Shown in pieces: positions 34,314 through 43,012 of a stretch of 64,000 nt of DNA (positions are counted from its first letter, which is position 1; the number at the start of each line of letters is the position of its first letter). Source of the DNA: Pacificibacter marinus (GTDB lineage Bacteria > Pseudomonadota > Alphaproteobacteria > Rhodobacterales > Rhodobacteraceae). The notes beneath the pieces were generated by a model. That model had not been told where the DNA came from, searched no databases, and saw nothing but the letters and a program-made list of their open reading frames with translations. The DNA is taken from assembly GCF_900109555.1 (NCBI RefSeq), contig NZ_FNZV01000006.1, forward strand, positions 62,001-126,000. Reading direction: 5' to 3'. Made by a program: the position numbers and the translations under genes.

Positions 34314-35333
34314 TTACCCCCAGCAGAGGTTACGGCCGTCTTCAACTGAGATGGAGTCAACACCATCCACAGCCTTGTCCGTCACAAGCGCAACACCTGT
34401 ATCAAAGAAGTTTTTGCCAGGAGTAACTTCAGGCTTCGCACCATCATTTGCCCATGCGGCAATCGCTTCGATACCTTTTGATGCCATAAGCAATGGGTAC
34501 TGCTGCGATGTTGCGCCGATCACGCCGTCCGCAACGTTTTCAACACCAGGACACCCACCATCGACAGACACGATCAACACGTCTTTCTCACGTCCGATAG
34601 ATCTAAGCGCTTCATAAGCGCCCGCAGCGGCTGGTTCATTGATGGTGTAAACAACGTTGATCATAGGCTCTTTCGCCAGAAGGTTTTCCATGGCTTTACG
34701 GCCACCTTCTTCGTTGCCTTGCGTTACGTCATTGCCAACGATACGTGGGTCAGTTTCGTCGCCCCATTTGTTTGGATCGCCAAGATCAATACCGAAGCCT
34801 TGCAAAAAACCTTGGTCGCGCAAAACGCCAACAGACGGCTGGCTAACAGCCAAATCAAGCATCGCAATTTTAGCGTCTGCGGCCGCATCGCCAAGCGTCG
34901 CGGCGGCCCACTGACCGATCAATTCACCCGCAAGAAAGTTGTCTGTCGCAAATGTTGCATCGGCTGCATCGATTGGCTCAAGCGGCGTGTCGAGTGCGAT
35001 CACAACAAGACCAGCATCCCGTGCTTGAGTGACGGCAGAGACGATGGACGACGTGTCGGACGCAGTCAAAAGAATACCCTTTGCGCCATCCGCAATACAT
35101 GTCTCAATCGCAGCAACCTGTGTTTCGTGGTCGCCATCAACTTTACCCGCGAAAGATTTCAGCTCCATGCCCAACTCAGCCGCTTTGGCTTCAGCGCCTT
35201 CTTTCATCTTCACAAAGAATGGGTTGGTATCTGTTTTGGTGATCAAGCATGCAGTTGTCTTGTGATCGTCAGCCATAGCAGCGCCAGCAGATGTGACCAA
35301 TGCAAGTGCAGTACCGATAAGAAGTTTATTCAT
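34314..35333 (-). CDS. frcB: Sugar ABC transporter substrate-binding protein (FrcB-type)
   Basis: The 339-residue precursor has a signal peptide ([21 protein letters not shown], about 21 residues, given by its ends) followed by a type I periplasmic-binding fold: [40 protein letters not shown] and [11 protein letters not shown]. The pattern fits the fructose/ribose-binding group (FrcB). It is first in an operon with frcC and frcA, and a ROK-family repressor is encoded divergently. The exact sugar is not determined from sequence. Confidence 0.9.
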   Translation of the reverse strand: MNKLLIGTALALVTSAGAAMADDHKTTACLITKTDTNPFFVKMKEGAEAKAAELGMELKSFAGKVDGDHETQVAAIETCIADGAKGILLTASDTSSIVSAVTQARDAGLVVIALDTPLEPIDAADATFATDNFLAGELIGQWAAATLGDAAADAKIAMLDLAVSQPSVGVLRDQGFLQGFGIDLGDPNKWGDETDPRIVGNDVTQGNEEGGRKAMENLLAKEPMINVVYTINEPAAAGAYEALRSIGREKDVLIVSVDGGCPGVENVADGVIGATSQQYPLLMASKGIEAIAAWANDGAKPEVTPGKNFFDTGVALVTDKAVDGVDSISVEDGRNLCWG

Positions 35334-35439
35334 GGTTTCCTCCCAGAAATTCCAAATTTGGCAGCCGGTTCGCCGCTCCCTTTTCGCCGAATCGTTTTAG
35401 CGAATGACGTAAAGGTGACAGAGTTTCGACCAAGCTGTC

Positions 35440-35470
35440 AATTAATTAGTTAACTTTCCTTATTAATGTA
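35440..35470. promoter_or_regulatory. AT-rich palindromic region between frcB and the ROK regulator
   Basis: AATTAATT, AGTTAACT and TTATTAATG follow one another in this stretch between the divergent starts. ROK repressors bind AT-rich inverted repeats, so it is a candidate operator, but no single clear palindrome can be chosen. Confidence 0.3.
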
Positions 35471-35514
35471 AATGAGGTATTCAGCTACACCGAAGAACGG
35501 TATATGGATGCACA

Positions 35515-36714
35515 ATGGAAGAGACCGTCGTCAGAAAAATCTCTGCGGGCCTTAGTCAAAAAGGTGTTCGCAACCACAACGAACGCCTGCTGCTTTCGTT
35601 GCTCCAAAGGCATGGAGACTTGCCTGGAAGTGATCTGTCTCGACTGGCTGGACTGTCACCACCGACTGTTTCGGCCATTCTAAGACGTCTTGAAAACGAC
35701 GGTATCTTAGAGCGCGGAGAACCTGTGCGCGGCAAAGTTGGCAAGCCATCTTCCCCCATGCGCATATCCCCCAACGGGGCTTTTTCATATGGGCTCAAAA
35801 TTGGCAGACGTTCTGCAAGCCTTTTGTTGATGGATATCACCGGCGTCATTCGACACCAGCGCGACATGACCTATGCCTTTCCCGTCCCTGCAGATGTCTT
35901 TTCTTTTTTGCGCAATGGCATAGAAGACATTAAATCATTGCTGAGCGTGAAAGACCTGTCGCGGATTTGCGGTATAGGTGTTGCTGCCCCGTTTGAGATG
36001 TGGAACTGGCGAGATCAATCTGGCAAAGCCGATGAAGCATTCAAATCGTGGGAAGGCGTCAATTTTCGGCTCGAAATCGAGACGATCAGCACCCTGCCCG
36101 TCACAACCCTGAATGATGCAACTGCGGCCTGCCAAGCGGAACACATCTATGGGCGCGGCAAAGAGTTTCGTGACTACGCCTATTTTTTCGTGGGCACGTT
36201 TATGGGCGGTGGCGTGGTGTTAAATCACTCTGTGTTCGAAGGGCGCCAAGGCAACGCTGGCGCACTTGGCTCCATGCGCAGCATCGGCCCAAACGGCGAA
36301 AGCATGCAACTTGTCGACACCGCTTCGATGCACCTGCTAGAGGCACGATTGCGTGAGGTAGATCTTGACCCTGCTCTCCTTTGGGTTTCTCCGCAAGATT
36401 GGACAGATATTTCCAGATATGTTGAACCTTGGCTTGGCCAAACAGCGCAAGAACTGGCCAAGGCCAGTCTTTCAACCTGCTCTGTAATCGATTTCGAAGC
36501 CATTTTGATTGATGGGGCTTTTCCTGCAGAAATCCGCCATGAATTGGTCGAACGGGTCCGCCGCTACATTGCCAATCAAGACACCAGAGGGCTTATCCCG
36601 CCCCAGATTGAAAGCGGTAATATAGGCGGAAATGCCCGCGCCATCGGCGCTGCCAGCGGTCCTATTTTTGCTCAGTATTTCCTAAACACAAACGCAGGGC
36701 TTGTGGCCGTTTAA
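35515..36714 (+). CDS. ROK-family transcriptional repressor (FrcR-type)
   Basis: This 399-residue protein joins an N-terminal winged helix-turn-helix (GSDLSRLAGLSPPTVSAILR, about residues 39-58) to a ROK sugar-kinase-like domain with VGTFMGGGVVLNHSVFEG and NAGALGSM. The usual ROK zinc-binding cysteine cluster is not seen. In related loci this regulator (FrcR) controls frcBCA and is divergent from it, as here. It probably senses the imported sugar. No fructokinase gene follows it. Confidence 0.87.
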   Translation: MEETVVRKISAGLSQKGVRNHNERLLLSLLQRHGDLPGSDLSRLAGLSPPTVSAILRRLENDGILERGEPVRGKVGKPSSPMRISPNGAFSYGLKIGRRSASLLLMDITGVIRHQRDMTYAFPVPADVFSFLRNGIEDIKSLLSVKDLSRICGIGVAAPFEMWNWRDQSGKADEAFKSWEGVNFRLEIETISTLPVTTLNDATAACQAEHIYGRGKEFRDYAYFFVGTFMGGGVVLNHSVFEGRQGNAGALGSMRSIGPNGESMQLVDTASMHLLEARLREVDLDPALLWVSPQDWTDISRYVEPWLGQTAQELAKASLSTCSVIDFEAILIDGAFPAEIRHELVERVRRYIANQDTRGLIPPQIESGNIGGNARAIGAASGPIFAQYFLNTNAGLVAV

Positions 36715-36769
36715 CAAACCCCATGCGCCGACATACTGCTTTCGAGAAACGTCTTGCTGCGATGCGCAG

Positions 36770-37663
36770 CTAAACCCACTTTGCCAAAGGCGGCAGTGAC
36801 ATCAGAACGGCATTGGCATCGTGACCCGTCTCAAGACCGAATTTAGTTCCACGATCATACACCAGATTGTATTCTGCGTAGAGCCCACGATGCACCAACT
36901 GCGCGTCTTTGTCGGCATCCGTCCACTGCGTGTTGCGGCGTTTTTCCGTTGCCCCCAAAAAGGCTGGTAAAAAGGCACGTCCAACATCTTGGGTAAAGGC
37001 AAAGTCAGCCTCCCAATCTTCTGTGCAGTGATCATCAAAAAATATCCCACCAACACCGCGAGCACGGTTGCGATGCGGGATATAAAAATACTCGTCCGCC
37101 CACTCTTTGAAGCGTGGGTAATAGCCTGCATCATGGCGGTCGCAGTGCTCTTTTTGCACAGCGTGAAACGCCGCTGTATCATCTTTATATTCGATGCAAG
37201 GGTTCAGGTCTGATCCACCCCCAAACCACCACGCATGTGGCGTCCAAAACATCCGCGTGTTCATGTGCACAGCGGGCGCGTGCGGGTTTTGCATATGCGC
37301 CACAAGCGAAATACCCGCAGCCCAAAAGCGCGGATCATCTTTCATTCCAGGCAAGCCTTTGCGCGCGGCCATAGCATTTTGCGCGCGTTCACCAAGCGTG
37401 CCGTAAACAGTCGAAATATTCACACCAACTTTTTCAAACACACGTCCACCGCGCATCACAGACATCAAACCACCGCCTGCATCACTGCCATCTTCTGAGT
37501 TGCGTTTGGTTTCGGTAACTTCAAAACGCCCCACGGGTTGATCCGCAAACGGGCCCGTGACCTGCGTGTCCTCTAGAGTTTCAAACGCCGCAACGATGTC
37601 ATCGCGCAGTGAGCGAAACCATGCAGAAGCGCGTGTTTTTTCAGTATGAAAATCATCGGTCAT
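36770..37663 (-). CDS. hemF: Oxygen-dependent coproporphyrinogen III oxidase
   Basis: HemF converts coproporphyrinogen III to protoporphyrinogen IX using oxygen, in heme and bacteriochlorophyll synthesis. The 297-residue protein holds family segments HMNTRMFWTPHAWWFGGGSD (residue order given to 20) and EYNLVYDRGTKFGLETG, plus RGVGGIFFDDH. AAGGA lies seven bases before the ATG at 37663. The gene is divergent from a lipoprotein gene. Confidence 0.95.
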   Translation of the reverse strand: MTDDFHTEKTRASAWFRSLRDDIVAAFETLEDTQVTGPFADQPVGRFEVTETKRNSEDGSDAGGGLMSVMRGGRVFEKVGVNISTVYGTLGERAQNAMAARKGLPGMKDDPRFWAAGISLVAHMQNPHAPAVHMNTRMFWTPHAWWFGGGSDLNPCIEYKDDTAAFHAVQKEHCDRHDAGYYPRFKEWADEYFYIPHRNRARGVGGIFFDDHCTEDWEADFAFTQDVGRAFLPAFLGATEKRRNTQWTDADKDAQLVHRGLYAEYNLVYDRGTKFGLETGHDANAVLMSLPPLAKWV

Positions 37664-37783
37664 CAGACGTCCTTTGCAGCAGAATTCGAATTCTGTGTTA
37701 GCAGAAATACGCCGATAGTGCCAAGGGCGGTTATCGCGCGGCAAATCCGCGCTATGTTAGCGTATAATCAAAGGAGTTTTCCC

Positions 37784-38158
37784 ATGCGCCTGCTATTAGC
37801 CCTGCCCGCGTTGCTTGTCTTATCAGCCTGTTCTGAACAACAAATGTGCATATCACGCGCAACGCAAGATTTGCGCACGGTGCGCGGCTTTGCGACAGAA
37901 GCAGAAGGCAATCTGGCGCGAGGATATGCACTGGTTGAAACGCAGGTTGTTGACTATGAACGCGTGCAGTGTGGAACCACCTCTGAAGGGGCTACCAAAT
38001 ACTGTCGCGTTCCCGTGCGCGACACAGTGCTCAAACGCAAATCAATTGATTTGGATGCCGAGGCCGCAAAGCTATCTGTGCTGCGCCAAAAAGAAAGCGC
38101 ACTGGCCCTAAAAGCGGATGCAAGTATACTTGCCTGCCAAAAAGCATACCCTAGCTAA
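37784..38158 (+). CDS. Small lipoprotein, unknown function
   Basis: The 124-residue protein begins with a lipoprotein signal (MRLLLALPALLVLSAC, lipid-modified Cys16) and AAGGAG precedes the ATG at 37784. Four further cysteines (in QQMCIS, VQCGTT, KYCRVP and LACQKA) could form two disulfides in the mature protein. Without charged Asp at position +2 it is probably sent to the outer membrane. I do not recognise the family. It is divergent from hemF and convergent with the SDR gene. Confidence 0.82.
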   Translation: MRLLLALPALLVLSACSEQQMCISRATQDLRTVRGFATEAEGNLARGYALVETQVVDYERVQCGTTSEGATKYCRVPVRDTVLKRKSIDLDAEAAKLSVLRQKESALALKADASILACQKAYPS

Positions 38159-38165
38159 ACGCAGT

Positions 38166-38978
38166 TCAATGCATGGGTTTGCGCACAGGGTCAACCAAAG
38201 TGCGCCCGCCATCCACAGTTAAAATTTGTCCCGTCATAAACCCTGAGCCTTCTGACGCAAGATATTGAACTGTCTCGGCCACTTCGGTTGCCGAGGCAAT
38301 CCGCCCAAGCGGCGTTTTTTCGATGATTTCGTCACGATACTCTTCGTGGTCGGTCAAAATATCTTGCAGGCTCGCGCTCATAACCGACCCGAAAGCCACT
38401 CCGTTGATACGAATACCATGAGGTGCAAGCGCAACGGCCATAGACCGTGTCATCTGATCCACCGCAGCACAGGAAATAGAGAATGCCATCAAAGACGGAT
38501 GCGTGCGCCGCGACGCAATGGATGACAGGTTGACGATAGAGCCCACAGGCGCATGTGGGTTTTCATCTCGTTTTGAATTGGCCCGCATCCATTTTGACAC
38601 CTGCTGCGTCATCCGCAAGCTTGTCATCAGGTTTTGTTCAAGCAGGTATTCAACCTTATCCTCTTTCGCCACTGTAGGATCACACGGCGCCACTTGGCGC
38701 GAGGCATTGATCAAAATATCCACACCATCAAAGGCGTCAATCGTGGCAGACAGCAGATTGGCGATGGTCAGTTTTTGACGCAAGTCACCGGCAAAATACC
38801 GAATATTGGATGCCTCATCTTGCGCGGCATCGCCAATCTCGGCAATCAATCTATCTTCATCGATATCGGCACACATGACATTTGCACCTTGGGCCAGAAA
38901 GTGGCGCGCAATCGCGAGCCCGATCCCATTGGCAGCCCCAGTCACGATGGCGGTCTTTCCTGCAATCGAAAAGCTCAT
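38166..38978 (-). CDS. SDR-family protein lacking the catalytic Tyr and Lys
   Basis: The 270-residue protein is a short-chain dehydrogenase by fold: TGAANGIG at 13-20 binds NAD(P), Ser152/Ser153 precede the active site, Asn116 is present, and the C-terminus has VDGGRT. At the YxxxK position the sequence is MAFSISCAAVDQ, so Tyr is Phe166 and Lys is Cys170. The codons are TTC and TGT, unambiguous in the given sequence. Such a protein should be unable to perform normal SDR catalysis and may bind nucleotide for regulatory or structural use, unless it uses a different mechanism. It is between the lipoprotein and an RsmC-type gene. Confidence 0.85.
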   Translation of the reverse strand: MSFSIAGKTAIVTGAANGIGLAIARHFLAQGANVMCADIDEDRLIAEIGDAAQDEASNIRYFAGDLRQKLTIANLLSATIDAFDGVDILINASRQVAPCDPTVAKEDKVEYLLEQNLMTSLRMTQQVSKWMRANSKRDENPHAPVGSIVNLSSIASRRTHPSLMAFSISCAAVDQMTRSMAVALAPHGIRINGVAFGSVMSASLQDILTDHEEYRDEIIEKTPLGRIASATEVAETVQYLASEGSGFMTGQILTVDGGRTLVDPVRKPMH

Positions 38979-39008
38979 GGCAAAATCTCCGAATCTGTTC
39001 GTCTCACG

Positions 39009-39989
39009 TTACGACGTTCTCTTGCTGGCACGAAGGGGCTTTGACGCTTGAAGGATTTTGAACCCAGAGGTTCCGCCAATTTCCGCCACAACGCCAAAAT
39101 GTTGGCCAAGTGTCGCCTCATAAGGCAAATGACGGTTCGCCACCATCCACAATTTTCCGTGCGGCGCCAAACAGCGCGCGGCAGAGGCGATAAACGCCTG
39201 CCCCAACGCGGGGTCCGCGGTGCGAGCGGTGTGAAACGGCGGGTTCATAATGATGCCATCAAAACCAGGTTTGGTTTCAAAGGTAGTGACATCCGCCCAG
39301 TGAAACACCGCGCGCGCATCATCAATGTTGTCTTTGGCGCAGGCGAGCGCTGCAGCTTCAGCTTCGACGATATGAAGCTGCTTGACGCCTTCATGCGTCA
39401 AAATATGACGTGATAAATATCCCCAGCCCGCACCGAAATCGGCAACCTTGGCGGGCAGTTTTTCAGGCAAAGCCTCGACCAAAGCCGCTGAGGCTTTATC
39501 AATACCGTCCGCCGAAAACACACCAAGACGGGTCACAAACCCTTCAACAACATTCAAGGCACCGGGATCAACCCAATCGGTGAAATCGCCGCCCTCGAAC
39601 AGAAAGGCTTTGCCATGCGCCTTGGAAACCAAAGCAAGAATAGGCGTACGCTTGCGAACTTCTTTAAGCAAGCTGTCGATGCCATCCGTTTTTTGCCCAT
39701 CCACAACCACGCGCGTACCACGCGCAGCTGCATCGGCGATCAAAGCACGCGCTTCGGCTTTGGCACGCGGCACAGCGACGATGGCAAGATCAAAGTCGCC
39801 CTCTGCAACGGTGCGCACGTTACATCCAAGCGCCTCAAAGGCGGCGGCATCAGGTTTAAACCCTTGCACGATTTGCACATCCGCAGCGCCAAGCGCACTG
39901 AGATCTGCACCGGCACGGGGGCGATAGACCACGGCCCGATTGGGCTGGTCTTGTCCATCAAGGACGAGGGGAAGTCTGGGGGATACCAT
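39009..39989 (-). CDS. RsmC/RlmG-type rRNA guanine-N2 methyltransferase
   Basis: This 326-residue class I SAM methyltransferase has a degenerate N-terminal copy and a C-terminal catalytic domain with VADFGAGWGYLSRHIL (SAM binding) and IIMNPPFHTARTADP (the NPPF motif for base amino-group methylation). RsmC modifies G1207 of 16S rRNA and RlmG G1835 of 23S rRNA; the sequence does not tell which one is modified here. The GWGYLS version of the glycine loop is typical of alphaproteobacterial members. Confidence 0.85.
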   Translation of the reverse strand: MVSPRLPLVLDGQDQPNRAVVYRPRAGADLSALGAADVQIVQGFKPDAAAFEALGCNVRTVAEGDFDLAIVAVPRAKAEARALIADAAARGTRVVVDGQKTDGIDSLLKEVRKRTPILALVSKAHGKAFLFEGGDFTDWVDPGALNVVEGFVTRLGVFSADGIDKASAALVEALPEKLPAKVADFGAGWGYLSRHILTHEGVKQLHIVEAEAAALACAKDNIDDARAVFHWADVTTFETKPGFDGIIMNPPFHTARTADPALGQAFIASAARCLAPHGKLWMVANRHLPYEATLGQHFGVVAEIGGTSGFKILQASKPLRASKRTS

Positions 39990-40011
39990 TGGCAGGTCTG
40001 GCGCAGAGCGC

Positions 40012-40335
40012 CTATTCCTTTTCCATTGTGCATTGCAGCGGGTGTTGATGACGACGCGCGAAATCCATCACTTGAGACACTTTGGTTTCAGCAATTTCAA
40101 AGGCGAAAACGCCCACAACCGCCAAACCTTTGGTGTGAACCGTCAACATGATTTCAGTCGCTTGAGAACTTGTGATACCGAAGAAACGCTCCAGCACCAA
40201 GATAACAAACTCCATAGGAGTGTAATCATCGTTCAACAGCATCACTTTGTACATCGGCGGACGTTGGGTTTTCGGCCTTGTTTTCAAAGCGAGACCAAGG
40301 TCACCGTCGTCAAAGCGATCATCTTTATCGGACAT
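40012..40335 (-). CDS. clpS: ATP-dependent Clp protease adaptor ClpS
   Basis: ClpS delivers N-end-rule substrates to ClpAP. The 107-residue protein has the family core [20 protein letters not shown] (Asn-Asp-Asp for binding the substrate N-terminus) and [19 protein letters not shown]. The N-terminal extension is acidic and probably flexible. I chose the ATG at 40335; a GTG at 40356 would add seven residues. ClpA is not in the window. Confidence 0.95.
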   Translation of the reverse strand: MSDKDDRFDDGDLGLALKTRPKTQRPPMYKVMLLNDDYTPMEFVILVLERFFGITSSQATEIMLTVHTKGLAVVGVFAFEIAETKVSQVMDFARRHQHPLQCTMEKE

Positions 40336-40470
40336 TTTTAAAGGCAAACGGATCACGCGGGGCGCTCCAATTCGGGTATGCAGAAAATTCAGTGTTCGGG
40401 CGCAGTATATAGCCCCTTTTTCCCGCGAATAAAGGGGGGTATGCCCTTAGAGGTTAAGGAGATGACCCAA

Positions 40471-41181
40471 ATGTCCGTTAAATTCTCGACAATTGCCTTT
40501 GATGCTGACGATACGCTGTGGGAAAATGAACAGTTTTTCCAAGTGACCCAAGGTCGATTTGCCGATCTTTTGGCCGATTTCACCGAACCTGATCACTTGG
40601 CCGAACGCCTGCTCGCAGCTGAGCGCCGCAACCTTGGTCGCTATGGATTTGGCATCAAAGGGTTCATGTTGTCGATGATTGAAACGGCAATCGAAGTCAC
40701 GGATGAGCGTGTGTCAGCCAGCGTGATCAAAGAACTGATTTCAGCCGGACAAGAGATGCTGCAACACCCAGTTCATCTATTGGATGGCGCGGCAGAAACC
40801 GTTGCGCAGTTGGCACAGGACTATATCATTTTACTGATCACCAAAGGCGACCTTTTGGATCAAGAACGCAAGCTCGCCCAGTCAGGCTTGGGTGAATTTT
40901 TTGACGGGGTCGAAATCGTGTCGAACAAAACGCCGCAAGTTTATACAGAAATTTTCACACGACACAGCGCCCGACCCGATCAAATTATGATGGTGGGCAA
41001 CTCCATGAAATCTGACGTTATTGCACCAATACATGCAGGTGCTTGGGGCGTTTTTGTACCGCACAATCGTACGTGGGACATTGAGCATGCAGAGCCGCCA
41101 TTGGGGCACCCTAAGTTCCAAGAATTGGAAAATCTACATGCACTCCCCGCGTTGATTGCACAAATTTCCAACTCTCGCTGA
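40471..41181 (+). CDS. HAD-family hydrolase
   Basis: This 236-residue haloacid-dehalogenase-type phosphatase has motif I FDADDTLWENE (nucleophile and acid/base aspartates), motif II LLITKGD and motif IV MVGNSMKSDV. It probably dephosphorylates a small metabolite in the cytoplasm; the substrate is unknown. I chose the ATG at 40471, nine bases after AAGGAG (40456-40461); an ATG at 40462 is too close to that site. Confidence 0.87.
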   Translation: MSVKFSTIAFDADDTLWENEQFFQVTQGRFADLLADFTEPDHLAERLLAAERRNLGRYGFGIKGFMLSMIETAIEVTDERVSASVIKELISAGQEMLQHPVHLLDGAAETVAQLAQDYIILLITKGDLLDQERKLAQSGLGEFFDGVEIVSNKTPQVYTEIFTRHSARPDQIMMVGNSMKSDVIAPIHAGAWGVFVPHNRTWDIEHAEPPLGHPKFQELENLHALPALIAQISNSR

Positions 41182-41399
41182 ACAATCTGGATTTTTTTAC
41201 GCTGCTGAAGTCTACAAAATATGACGTACAAACATAGTATGTAGACAATCTGAACATCACGACCACAACATATGGCGTTGCAGGGATGCATCCCTCAAAA
41301 CCCCTTGAAAATTGACAGTTTTCTCAATTCAAACCCTGTGCTAGGTTGATTTCAAATAAGTTGGGCGAAAACGATCCGACAATATGAGGCAGATTTATT

Positions 41400-42974
41400 A
41401 TGGCAAGCAACGTGCAAGCACGCGTGAAAACGTGCGGCGTTTCTAAGAGCATTTTTTCCCTTTGGCTCATCGCATTGTTTGCGGCATTCGCCCCGATCAA
41501 TGCCGCGATGTCCGCCGAATATGCAGCGCTGGTTATGGATGCGCGCAACGGAAAAGTTTTACATGCCAGCAACGCCGATACACGATTGCATCCAGCCTCA
41601 CTGACCAAAATGATGACGCTCTACATCGCGTTTGAAGCGATCGAAAACGGTGAGATTTCACTGGATTCAACAGTTACCATTTCCCGCAAAGCCGCCAGCG
41701 AACCGCCTTCACGACTGGGATTAAAAGCCGGACAGAAAATCAAACTTCGGTATTTGATTCGTGCTGCAGCCGTCAAATCAGCAAATGATTCTGCAACAGC
41801 AATTGGTGAAGCTATCGAAGGCTCGGAAGCTGCCTTTGCCCGCCGGATGAATCGCACAGCCCAAGCACTTGGCATGTCACGGACCACTTTCAAGAATGCA
41901 CATGGCTTGACCGAAAGCGGCCACCTGTCCACGGCTCGGGATATGAGCGTTTTGGGCCGCCATGTATTTTACGACTACCCAGAATATTATAACCTTTTCT
42001 CACGCAAAACCGCCGACGCGGGCGTGCGCACAGTGACACACACCAATTCGCGGTTTTTGAACAGCTACAAAGGCGCCGATGGGATCAAAACAGGTTATAC
42101 ATCTGCTGCGGGCTTTAATCTTGTGGCTTCTGCGCAGCATGGCACTGAGCGCATCATCACCACGGTGTTTGGCGGGCGTTCAACCATCACGCGCAACGCG
42201 CGTGTGGCAGAATTGATGGATCTTGGCTTCAAACGTGCCGGCACACGCGTTGCCGTCAACAAACCCCAAAAACCACCCTATATGGGCAAAGCTTCAACAG
42301 GTGCTGTGATGGTGGCGGATTCTGGGCGCACGCCGCGCAAAGCCTCTAAAATCGTGCGGGCGCGGATTATGATGACCTCTAGCCCTCTGCCAAAAATGCG
42401 CCCTCTGCGCGCACTGGAGCCTGAAGAAGAAAACATCCTGTTGGCAATGTCAGATGATATTTTCAACGTTGTGGCAGAAGCAAACAAAGAAGCCGCAGTT
42501 TTGGCCGCAGCCAATGCAGCGGCAGCGCAAGCCGCTACATTGCTGCAAACTGCAGCGTTGGAGCAAACCAGCGAGGCACCTGCAGCCCCCCAAACAGATG
42601 TGCTTATTAGCTTCAAACCAACACCGCGCCCTGAGCGTTTAGACCTCACAGCGGTCGAATCCATCGTCGCACGAGCCACACCAGCCGCAATCGAAGACGC
42701 AGCTCCGGTCATTGTGACCCGCATGTCCACATCGGGAAACCGCCACTGGGGTATCAATATCGGAACCTATGGGTCTGAATATGAAGCACGCAAAGTTTTG
42801 CTAAAAGCAGCGCTTGCTGAGTTGGAAAACCTTGATGGTGCATTGCGTAAAGTTGTGCGCAGCAAACGTGGATATGATGCGAATTTCTTAGGCCTGACGC
42901 AAGATGTTGCGGCTCTCACATGCCGCAAACTTGAAGCGCGCGGCAGTGATTGCAAGGTCTTCGGTTCATCTTAA
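41400..42974 (+). CDS. D-alanyl-D-alanine carboxypeptidase with SPOR domain
   Basis: The 524-residue protein trims pentapeptides in peptidoglycan. It has an N-terminal membrane/signal segment (residues about 15-39), the penicillin-binding motifs SLTK (Ser67, Lys70), SAN (127-129) and KTG (230-232), a long Ala-rich linker and a C-terminal SPOR-like domain (about residues 445-522, beginning HWGINIGTYGSEYEARKVLL) that binds denuded glycan at division sites. Such DacC-like enzymes with SPOR are common in alphaproteobacteria. No strong ribosome-binding site is seen; GAGG lies 11 bases before the ATG. Confidence 0.92.
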   Translation: MASNVQARVKTCGVSKSIFSLWLIALFAAFAPINAAMSAEYAALVMDARNGKVLHASNADTRLHPASLTKMMTLYIAFEAIENGEISLDSTVTISRKAASEPPSRLGLKAGQKIKLRYLIRAAAVKSANDSATAIGEAIEGSEAAFARRMNRTAQALGMSRTTFKNAHGLTESGHLSTARDMSVLGRHVFYDYPEYYNLFSRKTADAGVRTVTHTNSRFLNSYKGADGIKTGYTSAAGFNLVASAQHGTERIITTVFGGRSTITRNARVAELMDLGFKRAGTRVAVNKPQKPPYMGKASTGAVMVADSGRTPRKASKIVRARIMMTSSPLPKMRPLRALEPEEENILLAMSDDIFNVVAEANKEAAVLAAANAAAAQAATLLQTAALEQTSEAPAAPQTDVLISFKPTPRPERLDLTAVESIVARATPAAIEDAAPVIVTRMSTSGNRHWGINIGTYGSEYEARKVLLKAALAELENLDGALRKVVRSKRGYDANFLGLTQDVAALTCRKLEARGSDCKVFGSS

Positions 42975-43012
42975 ATCTATTGCATTGGTGACATGAACAC
43001 CAAGGGCGCGGG

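Noticed and set aside
41300-41345. TTGACA and a TTGAAAATTGA / TCAATTCAAA repeat before the carboxypeptidase gene
   Set aside because: No -10 element lies at proper spacing from TTGACA, and the repeat is imperfect and AT-rich; too weak to call a promoter or operator.
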